From JBCBKU01 sp038521345 (GTDB lineage Bacteria; Pseudomonadota; Alphaproteobacteria; Rhodobacterales; Rhodobacteraceae): a stretch of 64,000 nucleotides of DNA. The notes under the pieces are model-generated. The model saw nothing but the letters and a program-made list of their open reading frames with translations, made no database searches and was not told where the DNA came from. The position numbers and the translations under genes are program-made. Location: NCBI GenBank assembly GCA_038521345.1, contig JBCBKU010000016.1:10364-74363 (forward strand). Direction: 5' to 3'. This document shows, in pieces, positions 50,594 to 60,141 of the stretch; position 1 is the first letter of the stretch, and every line of letters begins with the position of its first letter.

Positions 50594-51136
50594 TCAATCC
50601 TGTGCGTCCGGTTCGCCGTCCCAATAGGCGGCCGACATGTCGCCGTGAATGAACCGAGTAAACTTGGGAAGACCGCCCGTCTCGATAACGCGGAACGGTG
50701 TGCCGGCCGCCATGACACCGTACTTTCCACTGTCGACATAGTGAAAGACGTCGCCGGGGATCATCGTGGAAAGGCCAAGGTATTCAAGCTCTTCCGTGCC
50801 GGTGTTTTCAAGCTGGAACGGGATCCCCGTGCCGCCGCGGATATAGATGATGTCGCGGGGCTTAACCGGGTGATCGTCGTCGCCGAAATGCAGCGTGCCG
50901 GTCCCGTTCAGCACGATGAACATCTCATCGTTGACATAGTGATAGTGGCGCGGCCACGCCTTCCGGCCGGGCGGGACCACGGTCACGTTGATTCCGATTC
51001 CCTTGGTGTCGAGTGCGCGGCCAATCGCGCCCATCCGACTTTCGAATTGGCCGCGTCGCGGGTTCGTGTCCACAAGTTCCTGTGTCGCGAGGACATCGTC
51101 GATGTTCAGAACGGGCGGGGTCGTGGGCTTGGTCAT
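50594..51136 (-). CDS. Cupin domain protein
   Basis: A 180-residue single-domain cupin. The metal motif is PRHYHYVNDEMFIVLNGTGT (HxHxxxxE type, about residue 60), followed by DIIYIRGGTGIPFQLEN. The C-terminal part (PGDVFHYVDSGKYGVMAAGT) repeats the pattern of mannose-6-phosphate isomerase-like cupins. Enzyme or sensor role cannot be told. ATG 51136 follows GGAGCG. It sits upstream of the M50 gene on the same strand, 40 bases apart. Confidence 0.82.
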   Translation of the reverse strand: MTKPTTPPVLNIDDVLATQELVDTNPRRGQFESRMGAIGRALDTKGIGINVTVVPPGRKAWPRHYHYVNDEMFIVLNGTGTLHFGDDDHPVKPRDIIYIRGGTGIPFQLENTGTEELEYLGLSTMIPGDVFHYVDSGKYGVMAAGTPFRVIETGGLPKFTRFIHGDMSAAYWDGEPDAQD

Positions 51137-51203
51137 TGGGCGCTCCGGCAGGCTGATGCCCAGAGCTACCCATGACTTCGTGACAGATGTGCGACGTGAG
51201 GTG

Positions 51204-51677
51204 TCAGAACGGGATTTCGTCGTCCTGCAGACCGCCGCCCGCGGGGGCGCCGCCAAAGCCCGGATCGCTCCCGCCGGAGGACCGGTCTTCCATGTATCCG
51301 CCGCCGCCACCGCCGCCGCCTTCGCCGCGGCCATCCAGAAGCGTCAGTTCCCCCTTGTAGGGCCGAAGCACCACCTCGGTCGAATACCGGTCCTGACCGG
51401 ACTGGTCCTGCCACTTCCGCGTTTCGAGCTGGCCTTCGAGATATACTTTCGACCCCTTGCGCAGATACTGCTCGGCAATTCGCGCCAGTGGTTCCGAGAA
51501 GATCGCCACCGAATGCCATTCGGTTTTCTCGCGCCGTTCGCCGGTGTTCCGATCTTTCCAGTTCTCGGAGGTGGCAACGCGCAGGTTGCACACCTTGCCC
51601 CCGTTCTGGAAGGTCCGTACTTCCGGATCGCGGCCGAGATTGCCCACGAGGATGACCTTGTTTACCGATCCCGCCAT
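51204..51677 (-). CDS. ssb: Single-stranded DNA-binding protein
   Basis: Binds single-stranded DNA as a tetramer in replication and repair. The 157-residue protein has an OB fold (NKVILVGNLGRDPEVRTFQN, GKVCNLRVATSENWKD, EWHSVAIFSEPLARIAEQYL, KVYLEGQLETRKWQDQSG) and a Gly-rich linker ending in the DDEIPF tail that binds partner proteins. The linker is short. I found no SOS box in its upstream region. Confidence 0.97.
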   Translation of the reverse strand: MAGSVNKVILVGNLGRDPEVRTFQNGGKVCNLRVATSENWKDRNTGERREKTEWHSVAIFSEPLARIAEQYLRKGSKVYLEGQLETRKWQDQSGQDRYSTEVVLRPYKGELTLLDGRGEGGGGGGGGYMEDRSSGGSDPGFGGAPAGGGLQDDEIPF

Positions 51678-51820
51678 GTCCTGCTCCCTGTCGATTCCCA
51701 GCGTTCCAGCCAGCCTACACCTGCGGGAACATGGTTAACAGGCGGTCAATCCTGACCTCTGGCCTCCGGCCGAGAATCCGCTAGGATTGAGGACCGGGAT
51801 GGCGCGTTTGCCTGGGGGGT

Positions 51821-52429
51821 ATGAATATGAACAACGGGTATGTGTCGCTGGCCATCTCTCTTACCATCGCAACGCTGTTGTCTGCGGGCAGTGTCGTGGC
51901 CGAGGAGCTCAGCGTTTCGACCAAATCCCGGGCGCAGCTTTTCGATCATCAGACGGACGTCCTCGATACCCGCGCCGCGCAGCAATATGCGCGGTCCGTG
52001 CGGCTTCAACCGCAATCCTTTGCTGTTCCGGGCCTGGCCGATGGCTTTGGGCGGGCACCGGCCTATAGCGGCCCCTATCTCGAAGTGGCGCGCGCGGCTG
52101 CGCGGCGGCACGGCATACCCGAGGCGCTGTTCCTCCGGCTCGTGCAGCAGGAATCGGCGTGGGATCCCAAGGCCAAGTCCCACAAGGGCGCTCTGGGGCT
52201 GGCCCAATTGATGCCGGCAACTGCCAGGTCGCTTGGCGTTGATCCCCTGAATCCCGCCCAGAATCTGGACGGCGGCGCGCGTTATCTTCGGGCACAGTAC
52301 GAAGCGTTCGGGTCATGGCGGCTTGCGTTGGCGGCCTACAATGCGGGACCCGCCGCGGTGGAACGCCATGGGGGGGTGCCGCCCTTCCGTGAAACCCGAA
52401 ACTATATCGAGGTGATCCTCGGCGGCTAG
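51821..52429 (+). CDS. Lytic transglycosylase (SLT domain)
   Basis: A 202-residue exported peptidoglycan lyase. The N-terminus is a signal sequence (VSLAISLTIATLLSAGSVVA). The SLT catalytic domain covers residues ~85-200: catalytic Glu in LVQQESAWDPKAKSHKGA, then LGLAQLMPATARSLG, DGGARYLRAQYEAFG and LALAAYNAGPAAVERHGG, the standard order. ATG 51821 follows GGGGGGT; ATG 51827 is an alternative. Cleaves between MurNAc and GlcNAc to give anhydro ends. Confidence 0.93.
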   Translation: MNMNNGYVSLAISLTIATLLSAGSVVAEELSVSTKSRAQLFDHQTDVLDTRAAQQYARSVRLQPQSFAVPGLADGFGRAPAYSGPYLEVARAAARRHGIPEALFLRLVQQESAWDPKAKSHKGALGLAQLMPATARSLGVDPLNPAQNLDGGARYLRAQYEAFGSWRLALAAYNAGPAAVERHGGVPPFRETRNYIEVILGG

Positions 52430-52436
52430 TTCGGAT

Positions 52437-54902
52437 CTAGCGCGGTTCGAGCCGGGTAATCCCCACCGCCGCCGCCCGAGCAAGATCGGGATCCAGCGAC
52501 ATCGGAATGTACTCGCCCCGTCGCCAGAACTCACCAAGATCGTCGTAATGCCGCGAAAGCGGGTGACCCGACTGCCCCGTGGCGACAATGAACACTGAAC
52601 TGTCGGGGTCGGCAAAATCGTAGACCCCGCGGTATCCGGCCCCGTGCACCGAGAGAAAGGGGTCGGGCTCTCGACCGAGAGTACGCCCGCGCTGCAATGT
52701 GTGGTCGCCTCCTGATACCGACTGGCGGATATTGACGACCCAGCGAAGCCATGGCGTGTCGCCCAGAACCTGATGATCGTGGGTTGCCTCGTGGGCATCG
52801 CCCCATCTGAGCGCGGCCAAATCGCCACCATACCGGGCGTCGATCCAAATCAGTGCCTCGTCCAGTGCGATCCGCGCCATGTCCTCGCAGGTCTCGACCG
52901 GTGCGGACTGGATCACGTCGCACCAGGCCGCCGCCCCGTCGATATCCCGAAAAACCCGCTCGATGAAGAGCGGCTCAAGGTGAATGAACGCACGGGCAAG
53001 CGGGCCCATCTCGTCGCGAATGAGACGCGCCTGCAATTCCCGCATCCACGCCGCATAGATCAGCGGCTCGGGCAGATGCTCGTTCATCTCGCCGTTCCAC
53101 TCGACGAGAAGGGAAAGTGCCTGTTGCCGTCGCCGCTCGGGCGTGCCCTCGGGGGCGGCTTCACCGGTGAACCACAATTCCCGCCCGACCAGCGGCAGAA
53201 GCGAGCGGGCCGAGAAAGAGACGGTGTCGAGCTGGGCTTCGATGAAGCTCTCGCGGGTATGAACTTCGCGTGCCTGCATCAGCCGCCGCCACCGTTCGAT
53301 CCGCTGGGTGTCGCCCCAATCGAAACTGACATGGTTCGGGAACGGTCGATCGACCGTCTTGTTGTTGGTGTTGCCGATGATGCCGCCGTCGGGATCGAGG
53401 AAGACGGGGTTCTCGGCATAGGGAAGGCGCCCCTGCCAGCGGTTCTCGGCGACCCAGCCCGGTGTCGGCAGGCGTCCGAAGCTTTGGTGGCCCTGCGATC
53501 GACGGGGCAGGGCTCCGATCAGCTTCATTGCAATGCGGTCGCGATCAACAAGGGTCAGGTTCAGTGCCGGGGCGATGAAATCCGAACCCGCATCGATTGC
53601 CGCATCGACCGAACCTGCCCGCATGATCCCGAGGGCCGAGGACAGAGATGTGTCATCGGGTGAAAGCGCGGTCCACGACAGTGCCGGCACATGCCCCTCT
53701 GGCGTGATCGTGTCGAGGTCATAGGGATCATCAAGAAGGATCGGACCGTTCGGTGACCATTGCAGGATGATCGTGAGTGGCGGATTGTCCTTGATCTGGA
53801 TGATCGACGGCCGTTTCCGGATCGAAACCCATCCGTCGGGGCCGAGGACCTCGTCGTCGTTCTCGGGGTTCAGCCGCTCGATGAAGAGGTCCTGATCGTC
53901 GGCATAGGCCGATGTGATGGCCCATCCAAGTCCGGAACTGCGCCCGGCCAGTACCACAGGGACGCCGGGAATGGTGCCGCCGATCACGCCGCCGGCGCCG
54001 AGTTCCAGTCTGGCCAGATACCAGATCCCGGGTGCGCGGAACCGCAAATGCGGATCGTTGGCAAGCAATGTGCTGCCCGCGGCCGACCGCCCCGGTGCCG
54101 CCGCCCAGGCGTTGGATGCGCCAGACAGGCCCCGCGGTCCGCCGGGCAGAAAGGGATCGAGCATACGGGGCGAGGCCGACGCCGCAGCCTGCCGGGAGGT
54201 CCCGGGAACAAGTGCCGCAAACTCGGGAAGTGCGGCAATCCCGTCGCCGGGCACATCCGGCAGGATATCGGCCACCCGATCGGCGGACAGCAGTAGTGAA
54301 GCCCGGGCCCGGAGCACTTCGGTATCCAGATGCGACGCAAGATCGAGCGCCATCAATTTGACGATGGCAAGGCTGTCCGCCGGGTCCCAGAAGGCGATCT
54401 CGGGCGGGAAGACCCAGAACTCCGGGGCGCCGCGTCCCTTGGCACCTTCGTTCACTTCGGCCAGCCACGCGTTCACGCCATCGGAATAGGCTTCGAGCGC
54501 GGCCAGCGTATAGGCGTCTTGCGCCGGCAGGGAAGCGACCGCAAGATTGTAGAGGTCCAGACGCCGCATCAGCACGTCCACCCCGACCGTGCGAAGGCCG
54601 AACAGTTCGGACAAGCGTCCCTGCGCCGTTCTGCGCAGCATCGTCATTTGCCAGAGGCGGTCTTGGGCATGGGCGAACCCAAGTCCATAGAACACGTCAC
54701 GGTCGGACACCCCGAAGATGTGCGGGACATTGGCGTTGTCGCGCACGATCTCGACTGCTCCGTCGAGCCCTGCCACGTCGTGGATCTCGCCGTAATCCGG
54801 AATCGACCGGGACAGAAACCAGTAAAGGCCGAGGCCCGAAATCGCCGTGAGCGCGATCAGCGCGACGAGAGAACGAAGAAGCCAGCGAAACAGGCGGATC
54901 AT
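52437..54902 (-). CDS. Penicillin acylase family (Ntn hydrolase) protein
   Basis: An 821-residue enzyme of the penicillin amidase family, whose members cleave beta-lactams, acyl-homoserine lactones or other amides and are processed from a precursor. A single N-terminal membrane helix (LVALIALTAISGLGLYWFL) anchors it. The alpha-chain start PDYGEIHDVAGLDGAVEIVR and AHAQDRLWQM are family blocks. The beta-chain nucleophile would be Ser263 in SGASNAWAAAPGRSA, preceded by the linker. NTNNKTVDRPFP and WGDAHEATHDHQVLGDTP follow. Substrate unknown; AHL acylase is one possibility. Confidence 0.9.
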   Translation of the reverse strand: MIRLFRWLLRSLVALIALTAISGLGLYWFLSRSIPDYGEIHDVAGLDGAVEIVRDNANVPHIFGVSDRDVFYGLGFAHAQDRLWQMTMLRRTAQGRLSELFGLRTVGVDVLMRRLDLYNLAVASLPAQDAYTLAALEAYSDGVNAWLAEVNEGAKGRGAPEFWVFPPEIAFWDPADSLAIVKLMALDLASHLDTEVLRARASLLLSADRVADILPDVPGDGIAALPEFAALVPGTSRQAAASASPRMLDPFLPGGPRGLSGASNAWAAAPGRSAAGSTLLANDPHLRFRAPGIWYLARLELGAGGVIGGTIPGVPVVLAGRSSGLGWAITSAYADDQDLFIERLNPENDDEVLGPDGWVSIRKRPSIIQIKDNPPLTIILQWSPNGPILLDDPYDLDTITPEGHVPALSWTALSPDDTSLSSALGIMRAGSVDAAIDAGSDFIAPALNLTLVDRDRIAMKLIGALPRRSQGHQSFGRLPTPGWVAENRWQGRLPYAENPVFLDPDGGIIGNTNNKTVDRPFPNHVSFDWGDTQRIERWRRLMQAREVHTRESFIEAQLDTVSFSARSLLPLVGRELWFTGEAAPEGTPERRRQQALSLLVEWNGEMNEHLPEPLIYAAWMRELQARLIRDEMGPLARAFIHLEPLFIERVFRDIDGAAAWCDVIQSAPVETCEDMARIALDEALIWIDARYGGDLAALRWGDAHEATHDHQVLGDTPWLRWVVNIRQSVSGGDHTLQRGRTLGREPDPFLSVHGAGYRGVYDFADPDSSVFIVATGQSGHPLSRHYDDLGEFWRRGEYIPMSLDPDLARAAAVGITRLEPR

Positions 54903-54994
54903 GGAATGGGGCGCTCGCCGGGTCCGGTTGACCGTGTTTGGGGTTCGGTTAGGTAAAGACCGATCTACGGGATTTCCGGATGGGAGGAAAGACG

Positions 54995-55867
54995 ATGGCG
55001 CGCGTGGCATTTCTTGGTCTTGGCGTGATGGGTTACCCGATGGCTGGCCATCTCGCCGCGGCGGGTCACGATGTGACGGTCTACAACCGTACGGGGGCCA
55101 AGGCCGAGGCCTGGGTTGGAGAGCATAAGGGCACCGCGAAGGCGACGCCGCGAGCGGCCGCCGAGGGCGCCGATTTCGTCATGGCTTGTGTGGGCAACGA
55201 TGACGATCTCCGGTCGGTCTGCCTCGGCGAGGATGGGGCCCTTGCCGGAATGGGTGCCGGCGCCGTTTTTGTCGATCACACCACCGTATCCGCGGCGGTC
55301 ACGCGCGAACTCTACGCCGCCGCCGACTCGGTACAGATCAGCTTTGTCGACGCGCCGGTCTCTGGTGGTCAGGCCGGGGCGGAAAATGGAGCCCTCTCGA
55401 TCATGTGCGGCGGAGACGAGGGCGCCTATGCACGCGCAGAACCCATCATGCAGGCCTATGCCAAGATCTGCCGGCGACTGGGCGGCAGTGGCGCGGGACA
55501 AATGACGAAGATGGCCAACCAGATTGCGATTGCCGGGCTGGTTCAGGGCCTTTCCGAGGCGCTGCATTTCGCCGAGAAGGCGGGACTCGACGGCCGCGAC
55601 GTTGTCGAGGTGATAAGTCAGGGTGCCGCGGGCTCTTGGCAGATGTCGAACCGCTACGAAACGATGCTCGATGACACGTTCGATCACGGTTTCGCGGTCG
55701 ACTGGATGCGCAAGGATCTGGGCATCTGCCTCAGCACGGCCGACGACGTTGGCGCATCGCTTCCGGTGACGGCTCTGGTCGATCAGTTCTACAAGGACGT
55801 CCAGAAAATGGGCGGCGGACGCTGGGACACGTCGAGCCTCTTCAAGCGCCTGCGCGAGGCGGGCTAG
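54995..55867 (+). CDS. NAD(P)-dependent beta-hydroxyacid dehydrogenase (HIBADH family)
   Basis: A 290-residue oxidoreductase related to 3-hydroxyisobutyrate dehydrogenase and tartronate semialdehyde reductase. The Rossmann motif is VAFLGLGVMGYPMAGHLAA; substrate motif FVDAPVSGGQAGAENGALSI; catalytic Lys in GAGQMTKMANQIAIAGLVQG (about residue 170). The C-terminal domain has MRKDLGICLSTADDVGASLP. ATG 54995 follows GGGAGGAAAG. Divergent from the penicillin-acylase gene. Confidence 0.93.
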   Translation: MARVAFLGLGVMGYPMAGHLAAAGHDVTVYNRTGAKAEAWVGEHKGTAKATPRAAAEGADFVMACVGNDDDLRSVCLGEDGALAGMGAGAVFVDHTTVSAAVTRELYAAADSVQISFVDAPVSGGQAGAENGALSIMCGGDEGAYARAEPIMQAYAKICRRLGGSGAGQMTKMANQIAIAGLVQGLSEALHFAEKAGLDGRDVVEVISQGAAGSWQMSNRYETMLDDTFDHGFAVDWMRKDLGICLSTADDVGASLPVTALVDQFYKDVQKMGGGRWDTSSLFKRLREAG

Positions 55868-55898
55868 CGGCCCGGGTTTCCCGGCCTTCCATCGCGCG

Positions 55899-56315
55899 CT
55901 AGTCGTCGCGGCCGGGCTCGTTTGGATCGCTGGAAAACAGGGCGATCTTGTTGCCGTCGGGGTCGCGCAGATAGGCCACATAGAAATGAGCGCCATAGGA
56001 GGGCCGGAATCCCGGCTGGCCCTCGTCGGACCCGCCGGCGGCCAGTGCCGCGGCGTGCAGGTGGCGCACCGAAGCTTGGTTTTCCGCCTCGAACGCGACC
56101 ATGGACCCGTTGCCAGACGCGGCGGGACCACCATCGAATGGTGGCTTGACGTAGAATTCCGGCCAGAGAACCGGCTGTCCGCGTTGTACGGGAAGTGCAA
56201 AGCTGAGGCCTTCGGGGCCCTCTTCCAACTCATATCCAAGGGTCGGCAGGAACGCTTTGTAAAACCGTTTGGCGCGGGCAATATCATTGGCGCCGACTGT
56301 GACATAGGCAATCAT
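55899..56315 (-). CDS. VOC (glyoxalase/bleomycin resistance) family protein
   Basis: A 138-residue protein with two betaalphabetabetabeta modules of the VOC fold: AYVTVGANDIARAKRFYKAF at the start, YELEEGPEGLSFALPV, then GSMVAFEAENQASVRHLHAA and FYVAYLRDPDGNKIALFSSD at the end (the last holds the typical RDPDGN-K motif). Metal-binding residues are present only partly. Catalytic or resistance role cannot be assigned. It is convergent with the HIBADH gene. Confidence 0.88.
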   Translation of the reverse strand: MIAYVTVGANDIARAKRFYKAFLPTLGYELEEGPEGLSFALPVQRGQPVLWPEFYVKPPFDGGPAASGNGSMVAFEAENQASVRHLHAAALAAGGSDEGQPGFRPSYGAHFYVAYLRDPDGNKIALFSSDPNEPGRDD

Positions 56316-56398
56316 GGCGCAGGTCTAGGGCAGTGCGGTCACGTTCTCAAGAAGCGCCCGCAGGTGGAAATCGCCATCCGACGCCCATAATGCCGAAG

Positions 56399-57094
56399 CT
56401 AAAGCCAGTAGCGGGATTTCTTGCGCCGAAAGGGCGGAGGCAGGTTCCGGGCTTCCTCAGGGGTTGCCGGAGGTGGTACGCGCATGCCCGGGCGCATTCT
56501 TTTCATCCCGTACCGGATGTTCGAGTCTTCTACACAGGTCTTGTAGTGGCGATAGAGTTTCGGATCCGCGAGGATCACGGAGACCTCTTTGAAGAAATCC
56601 TCGGTGATGGTCTCAAGATCCTTCCCCGGTGCGTTGGCGCATTCAATACCGGCCTGCATGATCTCCCTGAGCTCCGGCCGATAATGCAACCTCATTTCTT
56701 CCCATTGGCCTGGAAAACGCTTGGCCATGGCAATCTCCAGATACCAAGCGAGCCAAGTTGAAAACGTGTCGCGCTCAAAAATGCCTTCGTCCCGAAAAAG
56801 GATCGATATCTCAAAGAGGTTTAGGACCTGCGGCAGGTAGTGGACGAGTTCCCGATCGTATTTCTTCGCCTCTGCCGCGTCGACTTCGGCTCCTTCGAGA
56901 TAGGCAATTAATTCAGGCGATTGCCGGGCGATTTCAAACAGCCGTGACGCCTCGGTCTCGAGTTTGAAATATGTGTCGGCGTTCTGGGTGCGACGGCTCG
57001 CGCGACCGTTGACGTGGAGAGTCAAGGCCAGACTCACAAAGCCGGCAAGAATGGCCGCAGCGGAGAGCCAGTCCTGATTGGTCATCGGATCCAT
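56399..57094 (-). CDS. Conserved-looking hypothetical membrane-anchored protein
   Basis: A 231-residue protein of unknown function. One helix near residues 10-28 (SAAAILAGFVSLALTLHVN) likely anchors it; the rest is soluble, charged and rich in Glu, Tyr and Trp (for example KLETEASRLFEIARQSPELIAYLEG, split here by charge). Ends with Pro-rich PPPATPEEA and a basic KKSRYWL tail. No motif recognised. It lies 4 bases after a GNAT gene in the same direction (minus strand) and may share its transcript. Confidence 0.6.
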   Translation of the reverse strand: MDPMTNQDWLSAAAILAGFVSLALTLHVNGRASRRTQNADTYFKLETEASRLFEIARQSPELIAYLEGAEVDAAEAKKYDRELVHYLPQVLNLFEISILFRDEGIFERDTFSTWLAWYLEIAMAKRFPGQWEEMRLHYRPELREIMQAGIECANAPGKDLETITEDFFKEVSVILADPKLYRHYKTCVEDSNIRYGMKRMRPGMRVPPPATPEEARNLPPPFRRKKSRYWL

Positions 57095-57098
57095 CGGA

Positions 57099-57608
57099 CT
57101 AGAGATCCTTCATCATCGTCACGGAAATCGGAGCAAAACCCAGTTCCTCGAACGCGTGATGAGCGCCTTCGTTGGATCGCCCGCTTTCGAGGAACATGCG
57201 TTCAAGATCAAGCGCCCGCGCGGCGTCCGAAAAAAACGCCAGCATGGCGCGCATGACGCCCTGACCCCGGTAGTCCGAGCGCACTGCCACGTCGTCGAGC
57301 ACGGCGTGCGGAGCATCGCTCTCGATTTCAAAGCGGCAGGCCATGACGCCGATCAGAGTGCCCTTCGCGAACGCACCAAGAAGCCGGGAATGACCTTCTG
57401 AAGGATCATGTTGCCCGACCATCGTGAGGAACTCGGCCGCGACACGCTCCCGAATGTCATTGCTCCAGACGCCGGGCGCCACCGCGCGGCCCCACATCAA
57501 CTCGGAATGCGAGATATACGCCGGAAGCGCCGCACCGACCAAGAGCTCCGCCCCCTCTGACGCCGTCGCCGCGTCGTCGATCCAACGAATTTTGATGTCA
57601 GCCGTCAT
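57099..57608 (-). CDS. GNAT family N-acetyltransferase
   Basis: A 169-residue GNAT acetyltransferase. The acetyl-CoA loop is VRSDYRGQGVMRAMLAFFSD (RxxGxG/A, about residue 115), followed by LDLERMFLESGRSNEGAH and the C-terminal AFEELGFAPISVTMMKDL. Substrate unknown. It is directly upstream of the hypothetical membrane-anchored gene, 4 bases apart. Confidence 0.88.
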   Translation of the reverse strand: MTADIKIRWIDDAATASEGAELLVGAALPAYISHSELMWGRAVAPGVWSNDIRERVAAEFLTMVGQHDPSEGHSRLLGAFAKGTLIGVMACRFEIESDAPHAVLDDVAVRSDYRGQGVMRAMLAFFSDAARALDLERMFLESGRSNEGAHHAFEELGFAPISVTMMKDL

Positions 57609-57649
57609 GCCTCTGGACTAGCAGGACGATACTTTCCGAGCAACGCGGG

Positions 57650-58267
57650 CTACTCGTCGGGTGGGACGAGGCCGAGCCCGCGAAGGTAGATCCCGATCCC
57701 CGACTCAAGGAGATCCTCGGGCGGAAACGGAGATCGTGCGCCCGGCGCACCGCGCGCAAAAAGCTCGACCACTCCGTGGCTCATCGCCCAGATATGGGCC
57801 GAGAACATCTGCGGCGGCGGACGTTTGTCCGGGGGAATGTGTTCGGAGAGCGCCGAGGCGGCGCGTTCAAGCACGCCGTATGCGCGCCCCGCGACCTGGG
57901 CAAGCTCAGGTGTGCGGTTGGTCGAGATTCCCGATTCGAACATAGCCACGTAGTGCCCGGGATAGCGGCGTGCGAAGGCCAGATAGGCGCGGCCCGTCGC
58001 CTCGAACGACGCGAGCGCCGAGGGCTGACCGGTGTCGAAGGCGTATTCCATGAGATCGGCGAAGATGTCGTAGCCCTGACGCGCGGCCTCTGCGATCAGA
58101 TCTTCCCGGCCCTCGAAATGGCGGTAGACCGCCGCGGGTGTGACGCCTGCCGCCTTGGCGGCCTCGGACAATGTGAAGCCGGTCGGCCCTTTCGTCTCGA
58201 TCAACTCAAGCGCGGCCTCGACGAGGGCCTGGCGCAGATTGCCATGATGATAACCACGCTTAGGCAT
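57650..58267 (-). CDS. TetR/AcrR family transcriptional regulator
   Basis: A 205-residue repressor. The N-terminal HTH is YHHGNLRQALVEAALELIET with FTLSEAAKAAGVTPAAVYRH and the F-EGREDLI tail. C-terminal ligand domain is helical with the WHG-type region AHIWAMSHGVVELFARG near residue 170. ATG 58267 overlaps the PPK2 stop by 8 bases, so both may be made from one message. Target unknown. Confidence 0.9.
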   Translation of the reverse strand: MPKRGYHHGNLRQALVEAALELIETKGPTGFTLSEAAKAAGVTPAAVYRHFEGREDLIAEAARQGYDIFADLMEYAFDTGQPSALASFEATGRAYLAFARRYPGHYVAMFESGISTNRTPELAQVAGRAYGVLERAASALSEHIPPDKRPPPQMFSAHIWAMSHGVVELFARGAPGARSPFPPEDLLESGIGIYLRGLGLVPPDE

Positions 58268-59129
58268 CCCAGATGTCGGGACCTCCGGCGATTTTCGGGT
58301 CAGGGGCTTGGTATGCATCCTCTGACTTTTCGGCATAGGGGACGCCTGACAGGATCGCGCGGATGGCCGCAATCCGCGCGCGGCGCTTGTCATCGCTGCG
58401 GATGACCGTCCAGGGGGCAACGGGCGCATGGGCGCGGTCGAAGGTTTCCCGGATCGCCGCTGAATAGGCGTCCCATTTCTTCAGGCCTTCGACATCGATC
58501 CACGACAGTTTCCAGTGCTTCAGGGGGTCAGTTTCCCGCTGGAGAAAGCGGCGAAGCTGCTCGGCGCGCCCGACATTCAGCCAGAGCTTCACGAAGTACA
58601 CCCCATCATCAACCAGCAGCGATTCAAATGCCGGCAACTGACGAAAGAACACGGCGCGCTGTTCCGGGGTACAAAACCCGAACACATGTTCAACCACGGC
58701 CCGGTTGTACCAGCTCCGGTCAAAGAATGTCATCTGGCCGGCCGTGGGCAGGTGGTCGACATAGCGCTGGAAATACCATTGCCCGCTTTCAATGTCCGAG
58801 GGCTTCGAAAGGGCCACGACATTGGCCACGCGCGGGTTCAGGTTTTGACGTACGCGTTTTATTGTCCCGCCTTTGCCTGCTGCATCGCGCCCTTCAAAGA
58901 CAACGACGACACGACGTCCCGTGGCTTTGACATCGGCCTGCAGCTTGACCAGCTCCAGTTGAAGGGCGCCCAGCTCTTCCTCGTAGGCGTCGCGATCCAT
59001 GCGGTCTTCATAGGGAAAGTCCGGATCGAGGATGTCGTTTTTGTCCGCATCCCGTATCGCTGTGCGGACGTCGTCGGGCGCCTCATTCTCGTAATAGGCG
59101 CTGATTGCACCGTCGAAGGGTAGGGTCAT
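58260..59129 (-). CDS. ppk2: Polyphosphate kinase 2
   Basis: Transfers phosphate between polyphosphate and nucleotides (class I PPK2 usually makes NTP from NDP). The 289-residue, single-domain protein has Walker A VVVVFEGRDAAGKGGTIKRV (about residue 75), the acidic-loop MTFFDRSWYNRAVVEHVFGF, KLWLNVGRAEQLRRFLQRE and KLSWIDVEGLKKWDAYS. This fits the class I length. Its stop overlaps the TetR gene start. Cytoplasmic; helps store energy and phosphate. Confidence 0.93.
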   Translation of the reverse strand: MTLPFDGAISAYYENEAPDDVRTAIRDADKNDILDPDFPYEDRMDRDAYEEELGALQLELVKLQADVKATGRRVVVVFEGRDAAGKGGTIKRVRQNLNPRVANVVALSKPSDIESGQWYFQRYVDHLPTAGQMTFFDRSWYNRAVVEHVFGFCTPEQRAVFFRQLPAFESLLVDDGVYFVKLWLNVGRAEQLRRFLQRETDPLKHWKLSWIDVEGLKKWDAYSAAIRETFDRAHAPVAPWTVIRSDDKRRARIAAIRAILSGVPYAEKSEDAYQAPDPKIAGGPDIWDA

Positions 59130-59172
59130 GCGGCTCTCCGGCTGGCTGTTCGACGCTAGCGTTCCGGGCAGG

Positions 59173-60141
59173 TCAGCGCAATCCGGCGCGCTCTGCCGCG
59201 CGGTCGACGGCGGCGGCGACCATGTCGGGCGCCACGTGATGCGGCATGTGGCCGATCCCCGGCAGCACGGTGAACCCAGCCTCGGGAAGGGTCTTCGCCA
59301 AGGGGCCGCTGTGGATCGAAATGGGTACGATCGTGTCGGCATCGCCGTGCAGGATTTCCACGGGCACGTCGATTTCGCGGTACCGGGGCACCATGACGGA
59401 AATGTCGGCCTTGAGATCCGCCCGTTGTGCCGCGTTCGCGCGAAACGAGCCGCGGCGAAGCGCAAGCTCCGGCCCGAAATAGGTCGCGTAGTCTTCCGGC
59501 ACCGGTTGTGGCTCAAAGACGAAATCCAGCGTTCCTTCGACGTATCTGAGGGGCACGAACGCGGTCAGCAGTGGGACGGCCAACCACTTCCCCGCCCAAT
59601 TCGACGTCACCTGGTAGAGCGTCGGCAGCCCACCCTGCCACGTATGCGAGGGCGCCGAGACCAGAACAAGTCCCGACAGTGTCTCGGGCATCTCCAGTGT
59701 CCAAGCCAAGGCGACCGAGCCGCCATAGCTTTGGCCGAGCACGAGCGGGGCGGGCGCGCCAAGGGCGGCCGCGGCTTTCTGCAGATGTCGCGCCTGCGCC
59801 TGAAGGGTCGCACGACCGGGAAGGGGTTCGGAATAACCGAGGCCCGGTCGATCAAGTGCGATCACCCGGTAGCGGTCCGTTAGATGGGCGTTCAGGCGGT
59901 AAGTGAACTCTCGCGTGGATCCGTTGGAGCCGTGGATTAGGACCAGATCGGGACCACTACCTTCGACATGTGCGTGCACCCGAATTCCGTCGACTTCGAC
60001 GAACTGCCCGGTCGGCGGGTACTCGGCCGCCGCGCGGGCCTCGCGGCTGCGCGACAGGACCTGCACAGCCGCAACCGCAAGAACGAAAGCCAGTCCAAGT
60101 GCTATCAAAGTGCGGCTATGTCCCGATCCTGGATTGGTCAT
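59173..60141 (-). CDS. Alpha/beta hydrolase with N-terminal membrane segment
   Basis: A 322-residue alpha/beta hydrolase. Residues ~10-28 (LIALGLAFVLAVAAVQVLS) form a membrane anchor or signal. The fold motifs are LVLIHGSNGSTREFTYRL (oxyanion HG), GQSYGGSVALAWTLEMP (Ser in GQSYGG, about residue 140), the Asp in GDADTIVPI and the His in GIGHMPHHV. Substrate unknown. Its start overlaps the metA end by 26 bases on the same strand; no clear ribosome site before ATG 60141. Confidence 0.85.
   Translation of the reverse strand: MTNPGSGHSRTLIALGLAFVLAVAAVQVLSRSREARAAAEYPPTGQFVEVDGIRVHAHVEGSGPDLVLIHGSNGSTREFTYRLNAHLTDRYRVIALDRPGLGYSEPLPGRATLQAQARHLQKAAAALGAPAPLVLGQSYGGSVALAWTLEMPETLSGLVLVSAPSHTWQGGLPTLYQVTSNWAGKWLAVPLLTAFVPLRYVEGTLDFVFEPQPVPEDYATYFGPELALRRGSFRANAAQRADLKADISVMVPRYREIDVPVEILHGDADTIVPISIHSGPLAKTLPEAGFTVLPGIGHMPHHVAPDMVAAAVDRAAERAGLR

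Noticed and set aside
51678..51820. SOS box upstream of ssb
   Set aside because: GTTC/GAAC words occur but not as a 7-base-spaced direct repeat.
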